Shown in pieces: positions 16,700 through 25,434 of a DNA stretch of 64,000 nt. The notes under the pieces were generated by a model. It did no database searches and was not told the DNA's origin. It worked only from the letters and a program-made list of their open reading frames with translations. The stretch is from Hydrogenophaga intermedia (lineage in GTDB: Bacteria; Pseudomonadota; Gammaproteobacteria; Burkholderiales; Burkholderiaceae_C). Positions within the stretch are counted from its first letter, which is position 1. Every line of letters starts with the position of its first letter. The position numbers and the translations under genes were made by a program. Location of the stretch: assembly GCF_000723405.1 (NCBI RefSeq), contig NZ_CCAE010000008.1, positions 1 through 64,000 of the forward strand. The letters run 5' to 3'.

Positions 16700-18406
16700 G
16701 TGAATCGCCCGACGCCCGCCATCGTGAGCCAGTCGGCCGTGCGCCGATTGCCGCGCCTGGCCCTCATCCTGTTCTGCGTGGCCTATGTGCTGCCCGGCTT
16801 TCTGGGCCGCGCGCCCTGGAAGAACGCCGACGTGGGCGCCTTCGGTGCGATGGCGGAGCTGGCCCGGGGGGGGGACTGGTGGCACCCCGGCGTGCTGGGC
16901 CTGCCGGTGGAAGACGCCGCGCTGCTGCCCTACTGGCTGGGCGCGCTGTTCATCCGCGCCCTGCCCTTTCTGCCACCCGATTTCGCGGCCCGACTTCCCT
17001 TCGCCGGGCTGCTGGCCCTCACGCTGGCGTGCACCTGGTACGCGGTGTACCACCTGGCCCGTCAGCCCGCAGCGCAACCGGTGGCCTTCGCCTTCGGCGG
17101 CGAGGCCCACCCCGCCGACTACGCGCGCGCCCTGGCCGATGCAGGCCTGCTGGCCCTGGTCGCCTGCCTGGGACTCGCCCAGCTCTCGCACGAGACCACC
17201 CCCGACGTACTGCGCCTGACCGCCACGGCGGCCATGCTGCTGGGCGCCGCCCGCCTGTCCTACCCCGGCCTGCCGCATCCCTGGCGCGGCCTGGCGTGGT
17301 GGACGGCCGGCTGGCTGGCCCTGGCCCTCAGCGGGTCGGCCGGCCTGGGGCTGGTGCTGGGCACCGGCTGGCTGGGCCTGCTGTGGCTGGCACCCCAGCC
17401 GACGCCCACCGAAGCCCCTGGCGACAGCGGGCGCGCCCTGCTGGGCATCGCCACGGCCGTGGGCGCGCTCATCGCGCTGGGCAGCGGCTGGACCGGCGCC
17501 CTGGGCCCAGCCGACGCGCCGCAGGCCCTGGCCCGCCTGCCGCTGGACAGTTGGGGGCGTCTGCTGCTGTGGTTCACCTGGCCCGCGTGGCCACTGGCGT
17601 TGTGGACGTTGTGGCGGTGGCGCCGCCAGTGGCGCCAGGCCCATGTCGCGCTGCCGCTGTGGGCTGCCCTGGTGGTGGTGGCGCATTCGGCGTTGGCGGC
17701 CGAGCGCGACCGCGCCCTGCTGCTCGCCCTGCCGGCGCTGGCCGTGCTCGCCGCCTTTGCCCTGCCCACGCTGCGGCGCAGCGTGTCCTCGCTGATTGAC
17801 TGGTTCACCCTGCTGTTCTTCTCGTTCTGCGCCCTGGTCATCTGGGTCATCTGGGTGGCCATGATGACGGGGGTGCCGGCCAAGCCGGCGGCCAACGTGG
17901 CGCGGCTGGCCCCGGGCTTCGTGCCCGAGTTCTCCTTCTTGCTGTTCGCGCTCGGCGCGGCGGCCACACTGGCCTGGCTGTGGCTGGTGTCCTGGCGAGT
18001 GGGCCGTCACCGCGAGGCCATCTGGAAGAGCCTGGTGCTGCCGGCCGCGGGCAGCACGCTGTGCTGGCTGTTGCTGATGACCCTGTGGTTGCCGCTGCTC
18101 GACTTCGGTCGCAGCTACGGGCCGATCTCGCGGCGCATTGCCGAGCTGGTGCCCGCCAACAGCTGCGTGCTGGCCGACGGCCTGTCGCAGGCGCAGATCG
18201 CCGCGCTGCGCCACCACGGCGGTCTGCAACTGGTGCGCACGGGCGACGGCGGGGGCGCCGACTGCCGCAGCCTGATCGCCACGCCCCAGAGCCAGGCCAG
18301 CCTGCACCAGCGCGTGAACCTCACGCAATGGGCGTTCAAGGCCAATGTCTGGCGCTTGAACGACAGCAAGGAAAGCCTGGTGCTGTACCTGCGCGTGAGC
18401 GGCTGA
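16700..18406 (+). CDS. GT-C family membrane glycosyltransferase, ArnT-like
   Basis: This 568-residue integral membrane protein has many hydrophobic helices. The first periplasmic loop, directly after helix 1, carries GRAPWKNADVGAFGAMAELA, matching the substrate-binding loop of ArnT/PMT-type transferases where the acidic residue is catalytic. A soluble C-terminal domain (SCVLADGLSQAQIAALRHHG, ending LVLYLRVSG) follows. Such enzymes move sugars from polyprenyl phosphate to lipid A or proteins; the acceptor here is unknown. The start is GTG at 16700, only about 10 bp after a TATAGT box, so the leader would be very short. It is convergent with phoR. Confidence 0.8.
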   Translation: MNRPTPAIVSQSAVRRLPRLALILFCVAYVLPGFLGRAPWKNADVGAFGAMAELARGGDWWHPGVLGLPVEDAALLPYWLGALFIRALPFLPPDFAARLPFAGLLALTLACTWYAVYHLARQPAAQPVAFAFGGEAHPADYARALADAGLLALVACLGLAQLSHETTPDVLRLTATAAMLLGAARLSYPGLPHPWRGLAWWTAGWLALALSGSAGLGLVLGTGWLGLLWLAPQPTPTEAPGDSGRALLGIATAVGALIALGSGWTGALGPADAPQALARLPLDSWGRLLLWFTWPAWPLALWTLWRWRRQWRQAHVALPLWAALVVVAHSALAAERDRALLLALPALAVLAAFALPTLRRSVSSLIDWFTLLFFSFCALVIWVIWVAMMTGVPAKPAANVARLAPGFVPEFSFLLFALGAAATLAWLWLVSWRVGRHREAIWKSLVLPAAGSTLCWLLLMTLWLPLLDFGRSYGPISRRIAELVPANSCVLADGLSQAQIAALRHHGGLQLVRTGDGGGADCRSLIATPQSQASLHQRVNLTQWAFKANVWRLNDSKESLVLYLRVSG

Positions 18407-18416
18407 CCCCGCCGGC

Positions 18417-19739
18417 TCAACCCGGCGGTGTCGTGCGCACCCGCGTTGGCGGCAGCGCGATGGTGAAGGTCGAGCCCTGCCCCACGGTGCTCTGCACGTC
18501 GATGCGCCCGCCGTGGCGCTGCGCCACGTGCTTGACAATGGCCAGGCCCAGGCCGGTGCCGCCGGTTTCGCGCGAACGGCTGCGGTCCACCCGATAGAAG
18601 CGCTCGGTCAGGCGCGGCAGGTGCTCGGCGGCGATGCCGGGACCGGCGTCGGTTACGTAAAACTCGGCCACGCCCTCATCGTTGATGCGCCAGCCCGGCT
18701 CGATGAGGCCGCCGCCGGGGGTGTAGCGCACGGCGTTGCTCATGAGGTTGGACATGGCACTGATGAGCTCGGTCTTGGCCCCGGACACCCAGAACGAGGC
18801 GCTGCCCGCTGACGGTTCGATGCGGTGCGGCGTGCTCGCGATCGCCTGACTCAGGCCGCGCGCTTCCTGCACCGCGTGCTCCAGCAACTCCTGCGTTCCA
18901 CACCATTCGCCCTGCCCCGGCGCGGGGCTGCCCTCCAGGCGCGAGAGCGTCAACAGGTCGTTCACCAGTGTCTGCATACGGTGCGCCTGCTGGCTCATAA
19001 GTCCCAGATACTGCTGGCGCTCCTCGTTGCTGAGCTCCAGGCTCTGCATGGTCTCGACGAAGCCGCTGAGGACAGTGAGCGGCGTGCGGATTTCGTGCGA
19101 TACGTTGGCCACAAAGTCTCGCCGCATGGCCTCGGCGAGTTGCACCGCGGTGATGTCGCGCGTGATCATGAGCTTGCGCTTTTTGCCGTAGGGGTGGATC
19201 TGCAGTGAGATCTTGGCCGGCTGCGAGGGGCGCGGGCCGACGCCGTCGATGGTGATCTCGTGTCCGAAATCGCCGGCCGACAGATAGGCGTTGAAGGCAG
19301 GATGGCGCACCAGGTTGCGCACGTACTGGCCCAGGTCGCGCTGAGGGTCGAAGCCGAGCTGGTTGGACGCCGTGAGGTTGGCCCATTCGATGCGGCCCGC
19401 TGCGTCCAGCAGCACCACGCCGTTGGGCGAGGCCTGGATCGCCGCAAGAAAGTCTTCCAGCCGCGCATCGCTGTTGGCGGCCTTCTTCTCCAGCTTCTTG
19501 ATGAGCTTGCGGCAGCGGTCGAGCAGTTCGCCCCAGAAGCCTTCCAGCTCGGGCATGCGCGAGACGTCGGCCTTGTTGAGCCAGCGCAGCACGCGCTGCG
19601 CACGCAGGCCGTCGCGCACCGCCCAGATGCCACACCCGACGAGTGCGCCCACGAATGACAAGGCCGCCTTGTCGGCGGCCCAACCGATCGCTGCTCCCGC
19701 AGCCACCAGGAGCAGCAGTTCGAGGAACCTCCGGCTCAC
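18417..19739 (-). CDS. phoR: phosphate regulon sensor histidine kinase PhoR
   Basis: The membrane N-terminus (LELLLLVAAGAAIGW, then AALSFVGALVGCGIW) is followed by a PAS domain (FLAAIQASPNGVVLLDAAGR). The H-box is FVANVSHEIRTPLTVL with the phospho-accepting His. The ATPase has the N-box NLMSNAVRYTP, G1 DAGPGI, F-box ERFYRVD and G2 GGTGLGLAIV. It phosphorylates PhoB when phosphate is scarce, a signal received through PstSCAB and PhoU. The start is GTG at 19739. It is the last gene of the pst-pho block, following phoB by 58 bp. Confidence 0.97.
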   Translation of the reverse strand: MSRRFLELLLLVAAGAAIGWAADKAALSFVGALVGCGIWAVRDGLRAQRVLRWLNKADVSRMPELEGFWGELLDRCRKLIKKLEKKAANSDARLEDFLAAIQASPNGVVLLDAAGRIEWANLTASNQLGFDPQRDLGQYVRNLVRHPAFNAYLSAGDFGHEITIDGVGPRPSQPAKISLQIHPYGKKRKLMITRDITAVQLAEAMRRDFVANVSHEIRTPLTVLSGFVETMQSLELSNEERQQYLGLMSQQAHRMQTLVNDLLTLSRLEGSPAPGQGEWCGTQELLEHAVQEARGLSQAIASTPHRIEPSAGSASFWVSGAKTELISAMSNLMSNAVRYTPGGGLIEPGWRINDEGVAEFYVTDAGPGIAAEHLPRLTERFYRVDRSRSRETGGTGLGLAIVKHVAQRHGGRIDVQSTVGQGSTFTIALPPTRVRTTPPG

Positions 19740-19797
19740 TGGATAACCTGCGCGCGGCGCGCTGCGGTGCGAGCCCCTTCGGGCGGCCGTGCGGGAC

Positions 19798-20529
19798 TCA
19801 TGTGGCCGAAAGCGTCGACCCTTGCGTGGTGCGAGCGGGGCTGTTCATGGCGGTGAGGCGGTAGCCGGCGCCACGCACCGTCTCGACCATGGTCGATGCC
19901 TCACCCAGAGACTCTCTCAATCGTTTGACGTGAACGTCCACGGTGCGCTCCTCGATGAAGACATGGTCTCCCCAGACCTTGTCGAGCAGCGTACCACGGG
20001 AGTGCACGCGCTCCGCGTGCTTCATGAGGTAGTGCAGCAGTTTGAACTCTGTGGGGCCCACCTTGAGTTCGCGTCCGCGAAAGCTTACGCGGTAGGTGGC
20101 CGCGTCGAGCGTGAGTTCGCCCACCTGCACCGAGTCGTTCACGATCTCGGGCGCACGGCGACGCAACACCGCGCGGATGCGCGCGAGCAGTTCCTGTGTG
20201 GAGAACGGCTTGGTGATGTAGTCGTCGGCACCGGCGTCCAGCCCCTGCACCTTGTCGCTCTCGTCGCTGCGCGCGGTGAGCATGAGGATGGGCACGCTTT
20301 TCGTGCGCTCGCTCTTGCGCCACTGGCGCGCGAGCACGGCACCACTCTCGCCGGGCAGCATCCAGTCAAGCAGGATCACGTCGGGCAACACGGCGTCCAC
20401 TTCGCGCTGCGCGGCGGCGCCATCGAACACGATGGTGGGCGCGAAGCCGTTGTGCCGCAGGTTGACGGCGATCAGTTCGGCGATCGAGGGTTCGTCCTCG
20501 ACGACCAGGATCCGGGGCAGTTTTCTCAT
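19798..20529 (-). CDS. phoB: phosphate regulon response regulator PhoB
   Basis: A receiver domain (ILVVEDEPSIAELI, phospho-Asp in VILLDWMLPGESG, ILMLTARSDE, DDYITKPFSTQEL) is joined to an OmpR-type winged helix (LKVGPTEFKLLHYLM, VHSRGTLLDKVWG, ERTVDVHVKRLRESL). It binds Pho boxes such as the one upstream of pstS. The start codon overlaps the phoU stop as ATGA, so it is translationally coupled. Confidence 0.98.
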   Translation of the reverse strand: MRKLPRILVVEDEPSIAELIAVNLRHNGFAPTIVFDGAAAQREVDAVLPDVILLDWMLPGESGAVLARQWRKSERTKSVPILMLTARSDESDKVQGLDAGADDYITKPFSTQELLARIRAVLRRRAPEIVNDSVQVGELTLDAATYRVSFRGRELKVGPTEFKLLHYLMKHAERVHSRGTLLDKVWGDHVFIEERTVDVHVKRLRESLGEASTMVETVRGAGYRLTAMNSPARTTQGSTLSAT

Positions 20530-21227
20530 CCGGCAACGGACTCCACTTTGTCGACGGGCGTGTGACGGACGTCTTCGCCCTTGACGATGAAAATGATCTG
20601 TTCGGCGATGTTCTTCGCATGGTCGCCGATGCGTTCGATGGACTTGGCCAGGAACAGCAGGTCCAGACTCGGCGAGATCTTGCGCGCATCTTCCATCATG
20701 TAGGTGATCAGCTTGCGCAGGAAGCCGTTGTACTCCTCGTCGATCTCGTCGTCCGCCTTGATGATGGTGACCGCCATCTGCGTGTCCAGGCGCGCAAAGG
20801 AGTCGAGCGATTTTCTCAGCAGCGAGGCGGCCAGGTCGGCGGCCAGGCGCAACTCGGAGATCGGCAGGTTGCGCGGCGAGCCGGTCTCGATGATGGACTT
20901 GACCATGCGCGCCATGCGGGCCACTTCGTCGCCCGCGCGCTCCAGGTTCTGCGTGGTGCGCGAGATGGCCATGAGGAAGCGCAGGTCGCGCGCCGTGGGT
21001 TGGCGACGGCCGATCGTCGAGATGATCTCGTGGTCGATCGACACCTCCATCTGGTTGATGCGGTTCTCGTTCTCTTCCACCTGAAGGGCGGATTCGAGGC
21101 TCATGTTGACCAGCGCGTAGATCGCCTGGTGCAGTTGCGATTCGACGAGACCGCCCATCTCCAGCACATTGGTGGAGATGGAATTGAGTTCGGCGTCGAA
21201 CTGGCTGGACAGGTGCTTGTCGCTCAT
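20526..21227 (-). CDS. phoU: phosphate signalling protein PhoU
   Basis: This 233-residue all-helical protein has two PhoU repeats. Each holds a metal-binding E/D...D motif: RTTQNLERAGDEVARMARM in the first and LLFLAKSIERIGDHAKNIAE in the second. PhoU links the Pst transporter to PhoR and shuts off the regulon when phosphate is plentiful. The start is ATG 21227 (MSDKHLSSQFDAEL), with GGGAGAC upstream. Confidence 0.98.
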   Translation of the reverse strand: MSDKHLSSQFDAELNSISTNVLEMGGLVESQLHQAIYALVNMSLESALQVEENENRINQMEVSIDHEIISTIGRRQPTARDLRFLMAISRTTQNLERAGDEVARMARMVKSIIETGSPRNLPISELRLAADLAASLLRKSLDSFARLDTQMAVTIIKADDEIDEEYNGFLRKLITYMMEDARKISPSLDLLFLAKSIERIGDHAKNIAEQIIFIVKGEDVRHTPVDKVESVAG

Positions 21228-21255
21228 GCGTGTGTCTCCCGGGGTGTGGCGCGGA

Positions 21256-22083
21256 TCAGCCGAAGCGGCCGGTGATGTAGTCCTCGGTCGCCGTCTTGGT
21301 CGGCTTGAAGAAGATCTGCTCGGTGGCACCGAACTCGATCAGCTCACCCAGGTACATGTAGGCGGTGTAGTCGCTGCAGCGCGCGGCCTGCTGCATGTTG
21401 TGCGTGACGATGGCGATGGTGTAGTCGGACTTGAGTTCATGCACCAGTTCTTCCACCTTGCCGGTGGAGATAGGGTCGAGCGCGGAGGTGGGCTCGTCGA
21501 GCAGCAGCACCGAAGGCTTGACCGCCACGCTGCGCGCGATGCACAGGCGCTGCTGCTGACCGCCGGACAGCGACAGGCCGCTCTGGTTGAGCTTGTCCTT
21601 CACTTCCTTCCACAGCGCGGCCTTGGTCAGCGCCCATTCCACGCGGTCGTCCATCTCGCTGCGCGGCAGGTTCTCGTAGAGGCGCACACCGAAGGCGATG
21701 TTGTCGTAGATCGACATGGGAAACGGCGTGGGCTTCTGGAACACCATGCCGATGCGCGCGCGCAGCAGGTTCAGGTCCTGCTTGGCGTCGAGGATGTTCT
21801 GGCCGTACAGCTTGATCTCTCCCTCGGCGCGCTGGCCGGGATACAGGCTGTACATGCGGTTGAGCGTGCGCAGCAGCGTGGATTTGCCGCAGCCCGAGGG
21901 GCCGATGAAGGCCGTGACGCGCTTTTCCTGGATGTCCAGCGTGACGTTCTTGAGGCCCTGGAACTTGCCGTAGAAGAAGTTCAGGTTGCGCACCTCGAGG
22001 GCGTTGCGCACCTCGCCCTGGGTGGCCGGTGACTTGCTCGCGGCCATGTTGTCGGGGCGGATGGCGAAGGCGGTGTCGGACAC
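21256..22083 (-). CDS. pstB: phosphate ABC transporter ATP-binding protein PstB
   Basis: A complete ABC ATPase: Walker [16 protein letters not shown]-loop [13 protein letters not shown], signature [14 protein letters not shown], Walker [14 protein letters not shown] and switch [32 protein letters not shown] is diagnostic of PstB. I chose GTG at 22083 because AAGGA lies 7 nt upstream; the longer TTG start at 22113 lacks this, and ATG at 22047 is a later option. It energises uptake through PstCA. Confidence 0.97.
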   Translation of the reverse strand: MSDTAFAIRPDNMAASKSPATQGEVRNALEVRNLNFFYGKFQGLKNVTLDIQEKRVTAFIGPSGCGKSTLLRTLNRMYSLYPGQRAEGEIKLYGQNILDAKQDLNLLRARIGMVFQKPTPFPMSIYDNIAFGVRLYENLPRSEMDDRVEWALTKAALWKEVKDKLNQSGLSLSGGQQQRLCIARSVAVKPSVLLLDEPTSALDPISTGKVEELVHELKSDYTIAIVTHNMQQAARCSDYTAYMYLGELIEFGATEQIFFKPTKTATEDYITGRFG

Positions 22084-22136
22084 GATGAGTTCCTTGAATG
22101 AAGCTGTGATCAAGAGGTGCCGCGGAACCGGCTGTG

Positions 22137-22192
22137 CTGGGCCGCAGGCACCGCCCCCTTGAGGGGGTCGCGCGAAGCGCGGCGGGGGTGTT
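22137..22192. repeat. second copy of the GC-rich intergenic hairpin repeat
   Basis: It contains CCGCCCCCTTGAGGGGGTCG followed by GCGAAGCGCGGCGGGGG, the same architecture as 8325-8397. It fills the gap between pstA and pstB. The CCCCCTTGAGGGGG hairpin might attenuate readthrough into pstB. Confidence 0.55.
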
Positions 22193-22197
22193 TCATG

Positions 22198-23052
22198 TCA
22201 GGTCTTCACTTTGTCGCGGAAGAAGACGCGCGCCAGGATATTGAGTGCGAGCACGGTCAGCGTGATGATCAGCGCACCAGCCCAGGCCAGGCGGACCCAG
22301 TTGTCGTAGGGGCTCATCGCGAACTGGAAGATCACCACCGGCAGGTTGGCCATGGGGCCACCCATGTCGGTGCTGTAGAACTGGTTGCTCAGCGCGGTGA
22401 ACAGCAGCGGCGCCGTTTCGCCGCTGATGCGCGCCACCGCCAGCAGCAGGCCGGTCATCACACCGCTCTTGGCCGCGCGCAGCGTGACCATGAGCGAGAC
22501 CTTCCAGCGGGGCGCACCGAGCGCGAAGGCCGCTTCGCGCAGGCTGCCCGGCACCAGGCGCAGCATGTTCTCGGTGGTGCGCACCACCACGGGAATGGCG
22601 ATCAGCGCCAGCGCCAGGCTGCCGGCGTAACCCGAGAAGTTGCCCACCGTGGCCACGGCGATGGAGTACACGAACAGGCCCAGCACGATGGACGGGGCTG
22701 ACAGCATGATGTCGGTAACGAAGCGGGTGAACTCGGCCACCTTGCTGTTGTCGCCGTACTCGGTGAGGTAGATGCCGGCCAGGATGCCCACCGGCGTGGA
22801 CACCAGCACCGACAGGCCGACGATCATCAGGCTGCCCAGCAGGGCGTTGCGCAGGCCACCGCCTTCGGAGCCCGGGGCGGGCGTGTCGGCGGTGAAGACG
22901 TTCAGGTCCAGGCCGGCGACGCCATTGGAAAACAGGACCCACAGGATCCAGAGCAGCACGACCAGACCGAGGACCATGGCGCCCATGGACAGGGTCAGGC
23001 CGATGAGGTTGGTGGTCTGGCGGCGTTTGTAGAGCGCTTGATTCATTTGCAT
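22198..23052 (-). CDS. pstA: phosphate ABC transporter permease PstA
   Basis: This 284-residue inner-membrane permease has six hydrophobic helices and the binding-protein-dependent transport motif [20 protein letters not shown] that docks Pst[19 protein letters not shown] and [17 protein letters not shown] are typical PstA stretches. It starts at the first of two near-adjacent ATG codons (MQMNQAL). It follows pstC by 19 bp. Confidence 0.97.
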   Translation of the reverse strand: MQMNQALYKRRQTTNLIGLTLSMGAMVLGLVVLLWILWVLFSNGVAGLDLNVFTADTPAPGSEGGGLRNALLGSLMIVGLSVLVSTPVGILAGIYLTEYGDNSKVAEFTRFVTDIMLSAPSIVLGLFVYSIAVATVGNFSGYAGSLALALIAIPVVVRTTENMLRLVPGSLREAAFALGAPRWKVSLMVTLRAAKSGVMTGLLLAVARISGETAPLLFTALSNQFYSTDMGGPMANLPVVIFQFAMSPYDNWVRLAWAGALIITLTVLALNILARVFFRDKVKT

Positions 23053-23071
23053 GGTATGGGCCCGCTCTTGC

Positions 23072-24100
23072 TCAGACGCCTTTGGCTTTTTCGGCGCGGA
23101 TGATCATCCACTTGGCCAGCGCCAGCACCACGAAGGTGATGCAGAACAGCAGGAAGCCCAGGGCGAACAGGGTGTTGAAGTGCAGGCCCTCGGCTTCGCC
23201 GAATTCGTTGGCCAGCACCGAAGCAATGGAGGTGCCGGGCGAGAACAGCGAGGTGGGCAGCCGGTTGGCGTTGCCGATCACGAAGGTGACGGCCATGGTT
23301 TCGCCGAGTGCGCGGCCCAGGCCGAGCATGATGCCGCCGATGACGCCCTTCTGCGTGTAGGGCAGCACCACCTTGGCGACCACCTCCCAGGTGGTGCAGC
23401 CCAGGCCGTAAGCGGATTCGCGCAGGATGGGCGGCGTGATCTCGAAGACGTCGCGCATCACGGCGGCGATGAAGGGCAGCACCATGAACGCGAGGATGAT
23501 GCCGGCGGCCAGGATGCCCAGACCGTTGGGCGCGCCGCCAAACAGCCAACCGATGAGGGGCATGCCCATCATGAGTTCGCGCACGGGCATCTGGAAGTGG
23601 TCGGCGAACACGGGCGCGAACACGAACAGGCCGAACATGCCGTAGATGATGGATGGCACGGCCGCCAGCAGTTCGATGGCGGTGCCCAGCGGGCGGCGCA
23701 GCCACACGGGGCAGGTCTCGGTCAGGAAGAGCGCGATGCCGAAGGCCAACGGCACACCGAAGAGCATGGCGATGCCCGCGCTGAGCAAGGTGCCGACGAT
23801 GGCGATGGCCGCGCCGTACTGCTCGTTGACGATGTCCCACTCCACCGTCCAGAGGAAACTCAGGCCGAAGGTCTTGAACGTGGGCCAGGCGTTGATGAAC
23901 AGCGAAACGATGATGCCCGCCAGGGCGACGAGCACCAGCAGCGAGAAGGCCTGCGTGAGGCGGTGGAAGACGAAGTCCTGCCATTGCTGGCGGCGCGCGA
24001 CGGCCATCATGGCGCTGTCGCTGCGCTGATCGCGCTGGCCACTGTGTGAAGTGCTCGTGGAGGCCATGCTCGGGTCTGCGCTGCTGGTGGTGGTGTTCAT
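23072..24100 (-). CDS. pstC: phosphate ABC transporter permease PstC
   Basis: This 342-residue permease has a long polar N-terminus (Ser/Thr-rich, about 40 residues) and six membrane helices. [20 protein letters not shown] and the EAA loop [20 protein letters not shown] identify PstC. It forms the channel with PstA. It is separated from pstS by about 110 bp holding a hairpin. Confidence 0.97.
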   Translation of the reverse strand: MNTTTSSADPSMASTSTSHSGQRDQRSDSAMMAVARRQQWQDFVFHRLTQAFSLLVLVALAGIIVSLFINAWPTFKTFGLSFLWTVEWDIVNEQYGAAIAIVGTLLSAGIAMLFGVPLAFGIALFLTETCPVWLRRPLGTAIELLAAVPSIIYGMFGLFVFAPVFADHFQMPVRELMMGMPLIGWLFGGAPNGLGILAAGIILAFMVLPFIAAVMRDVFEITPPILRESAYGLGCTTWEVVAKVVLPYTQKGVIGGIMLGLGRALGETMAVTFVIGNANRLPTSLFSPGTSIASVLANEFGEAEGLHFNTLFALGFLLFCITFVVLALAKWMIIRAEKAKGV

Positions 24101-24150
24101 CGGACCCCCTTCGGGCCTGGTGTGACAGACTGTATGACAGACATCGGACT

Positions 24151-24188
24151 GAAGAAACCCACCGGCCGGCCCGGCCCACCGGTGGGTT
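24151..24188 (-). terminator. hairpin between pstS and pstC
   Basis: On the minus strand, AACCCACCGG and CCGGTGGGTT pair perfectly over 10 bp around a GC-rich loop, and TTTCTTC follows. It should partly stop transcripts after pstS, giving more binding protein than transporter. Confidence 0.7.
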
Positions 24189-24209
24189 CGTCGGGCGCTC
24201 AGGCGCCGA

Positions 24210-25241
24210 TCAGCGGGCGATCTGCGACCAGACCTTGTCGCGGATCTGGCTGGTCACCGCGTCGGGCAGCGGCACGTAGTCCAGCTCCACGGCGGCCTGC
24301 TTGCCGTTCTTGAAAGCCCAGTCGAAGAACTTCAGCACCTCGGCCGACTGCGCCTTGTCGGTGGGCTGCTTGTACATGAGGATGAACGAGGCGGTGCTGA
24401 TGGGCCAGCTCTCCTTGCCCTTGGCGTTCACCATGGACACGCCCATGCCGGGCACGCTCATCCAGTCCACGCCAGCGGCGGCAGCGGCGAAGCTCTTGTC
24501 GTCCGGCTGCACGTACTGGCCGTCGGCGTTCTGCAGCGACATGTGCGGAATGTTGTTCTTCTTGGCGTAGGCGTACTCGACGTAGCCGATGGAGCCGCGG
24601 GTGCGGCTCACGTTGGCGGCCACGCCTTCGTTGCCCTTGCCACCCACCGAAGTGGAGGCCGGCCATTTCACGGCAGCGCCCTTGCCCACCGAGTCAGCCC
24701 AGTCCTTGCTCACGGAAGCCAGGTAGTCGGTGAAGTTGAAGGTCGTGCCCGAACCGTCCGCGCGGTGCACCACGGTGATGGGGGTGTTGGGCAGGGTCTT
24801 GCCGGGGTTCAGCGCCGTGATCTTGGCGTCGTTCCAGGTGGTGATCTTGCCCAGGAACATTTCGGCCAGCACCGGGCCGGTGATGCGGATGGCGCCGGGG
24901 GCGAAGCCTTCCAGGTTGAACACGGGCACCGTGCCGCCGATGATGGCGGGGAACTGCACCATGCCGTCCTTGTCGAGGTCTTCACCTTTCACGGGGGCGT
25001 CGGAGGCACCGAAGGCCACCGTCTTGGCGCGGATCTGGCGCAGGCCGCCCGACGAGCCGATCGACTGGTAGTTCAGGCCGGTGCCCGTCTGAGCCTTGTA
25101 CATCTCCGCCCACTTGGCATAAATGGGGAACGGGAACGTGGCGCCAGCGCCGGTGATGTCGGCAGCGTGTGCGGTGCCGAGCGCGACGGTGGCCATCGCG
25201 GCAGCGGCCAGGGCTTTCAGAAGGGTGCGTTTGCTGTTCAT
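24210..25241 (-). CDS. pstS: periplasmic phosphate-binding protein PstS
   Basis: A Sec signal peptide ([19 protein letters not shown], cleavage near AHA-AD) precedes a PstS fold with phosphate-binding loops [35 protein letters not shown] and [16 protein letters not shown]. The 343-residue length is normal. It delivers phosphate to PstCA. It is the first gene of the pst-pho run and has a Pho box 56-73 bp upstream of its start. Confidence 0.98.
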   Translation of the reverse strand: MNSKRTLLKALAAAAMATVALGTAHAADITGAGATFPFPIYAKWAEMYKAQTGTGLNYQSIGSSGGLRQIRAKTVAFGASDAPVKGEDLDKDGMVQFPAIIGGTVPVFNLEGFAPGAIRITGPVLAEMFLGKITTWNDAKITALNPGKTLPNTPITVVHRADGSGTTFNFTDYLASVSKDWADSVGKGAAVKWPASTSVGGKGNEGVAANVSRTRGSIGYVEYAYAKKNNIPHMSLQNADGQYVQPDDKSFAAAAAGVDWMSVPGMGVSMVNAKGKESWPISTASFILMYKQPTDKAQSAEVLKFFDWAFKNGKQAAVELDYVPLPDAVTSQIRDKVWSQIAR

Positions 25242-25296
25242 GCAGAGAGTCCTCAGGGGTTGCAGAGAAGGGACGAGCGGACTTTATGGAGGCTGT

Positions 25297-25314
25297 GTGA
25301 CAACTGCGTGACAT
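25297..25314 (-). promoter_or_regulatory. Pho box upstream of pstS
   Basis: The minus strand reads ATGTCAC-GCAG-TTGTCAC: two 7-mers close to CTGTCAT separated by 4 bp, as in the PhoB consensus. CATAAA sits about 10 bp downstream as a -10, the normal spacing for a PhoB-activated promoter in which the box replaces the -35. The box also lies 120 bp upstream of the divergent ppx. Confidence 0.85.
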
Positions 25315-25434
25315 CAAATGCGCGTCACAAAATTGGCCTTCCATGCCACGGCTCCTGCCGCCCGCTCCGTAGGCATGCGTCACAATCGGCGCCTCCCGCC
25401 CAGCGGCACGTCGCCCGCACGCCCCCATTTCTCC

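Noticed and set aside
16271-18538. Minus-strand open frame of 755 codons opposite rpmE2 and the GT-C glycosyltransferase
   Set aside because: Gln/Arg/Gly-rich shadow that crosses the rpmE2 terminator. The plus-strand genes are clear.
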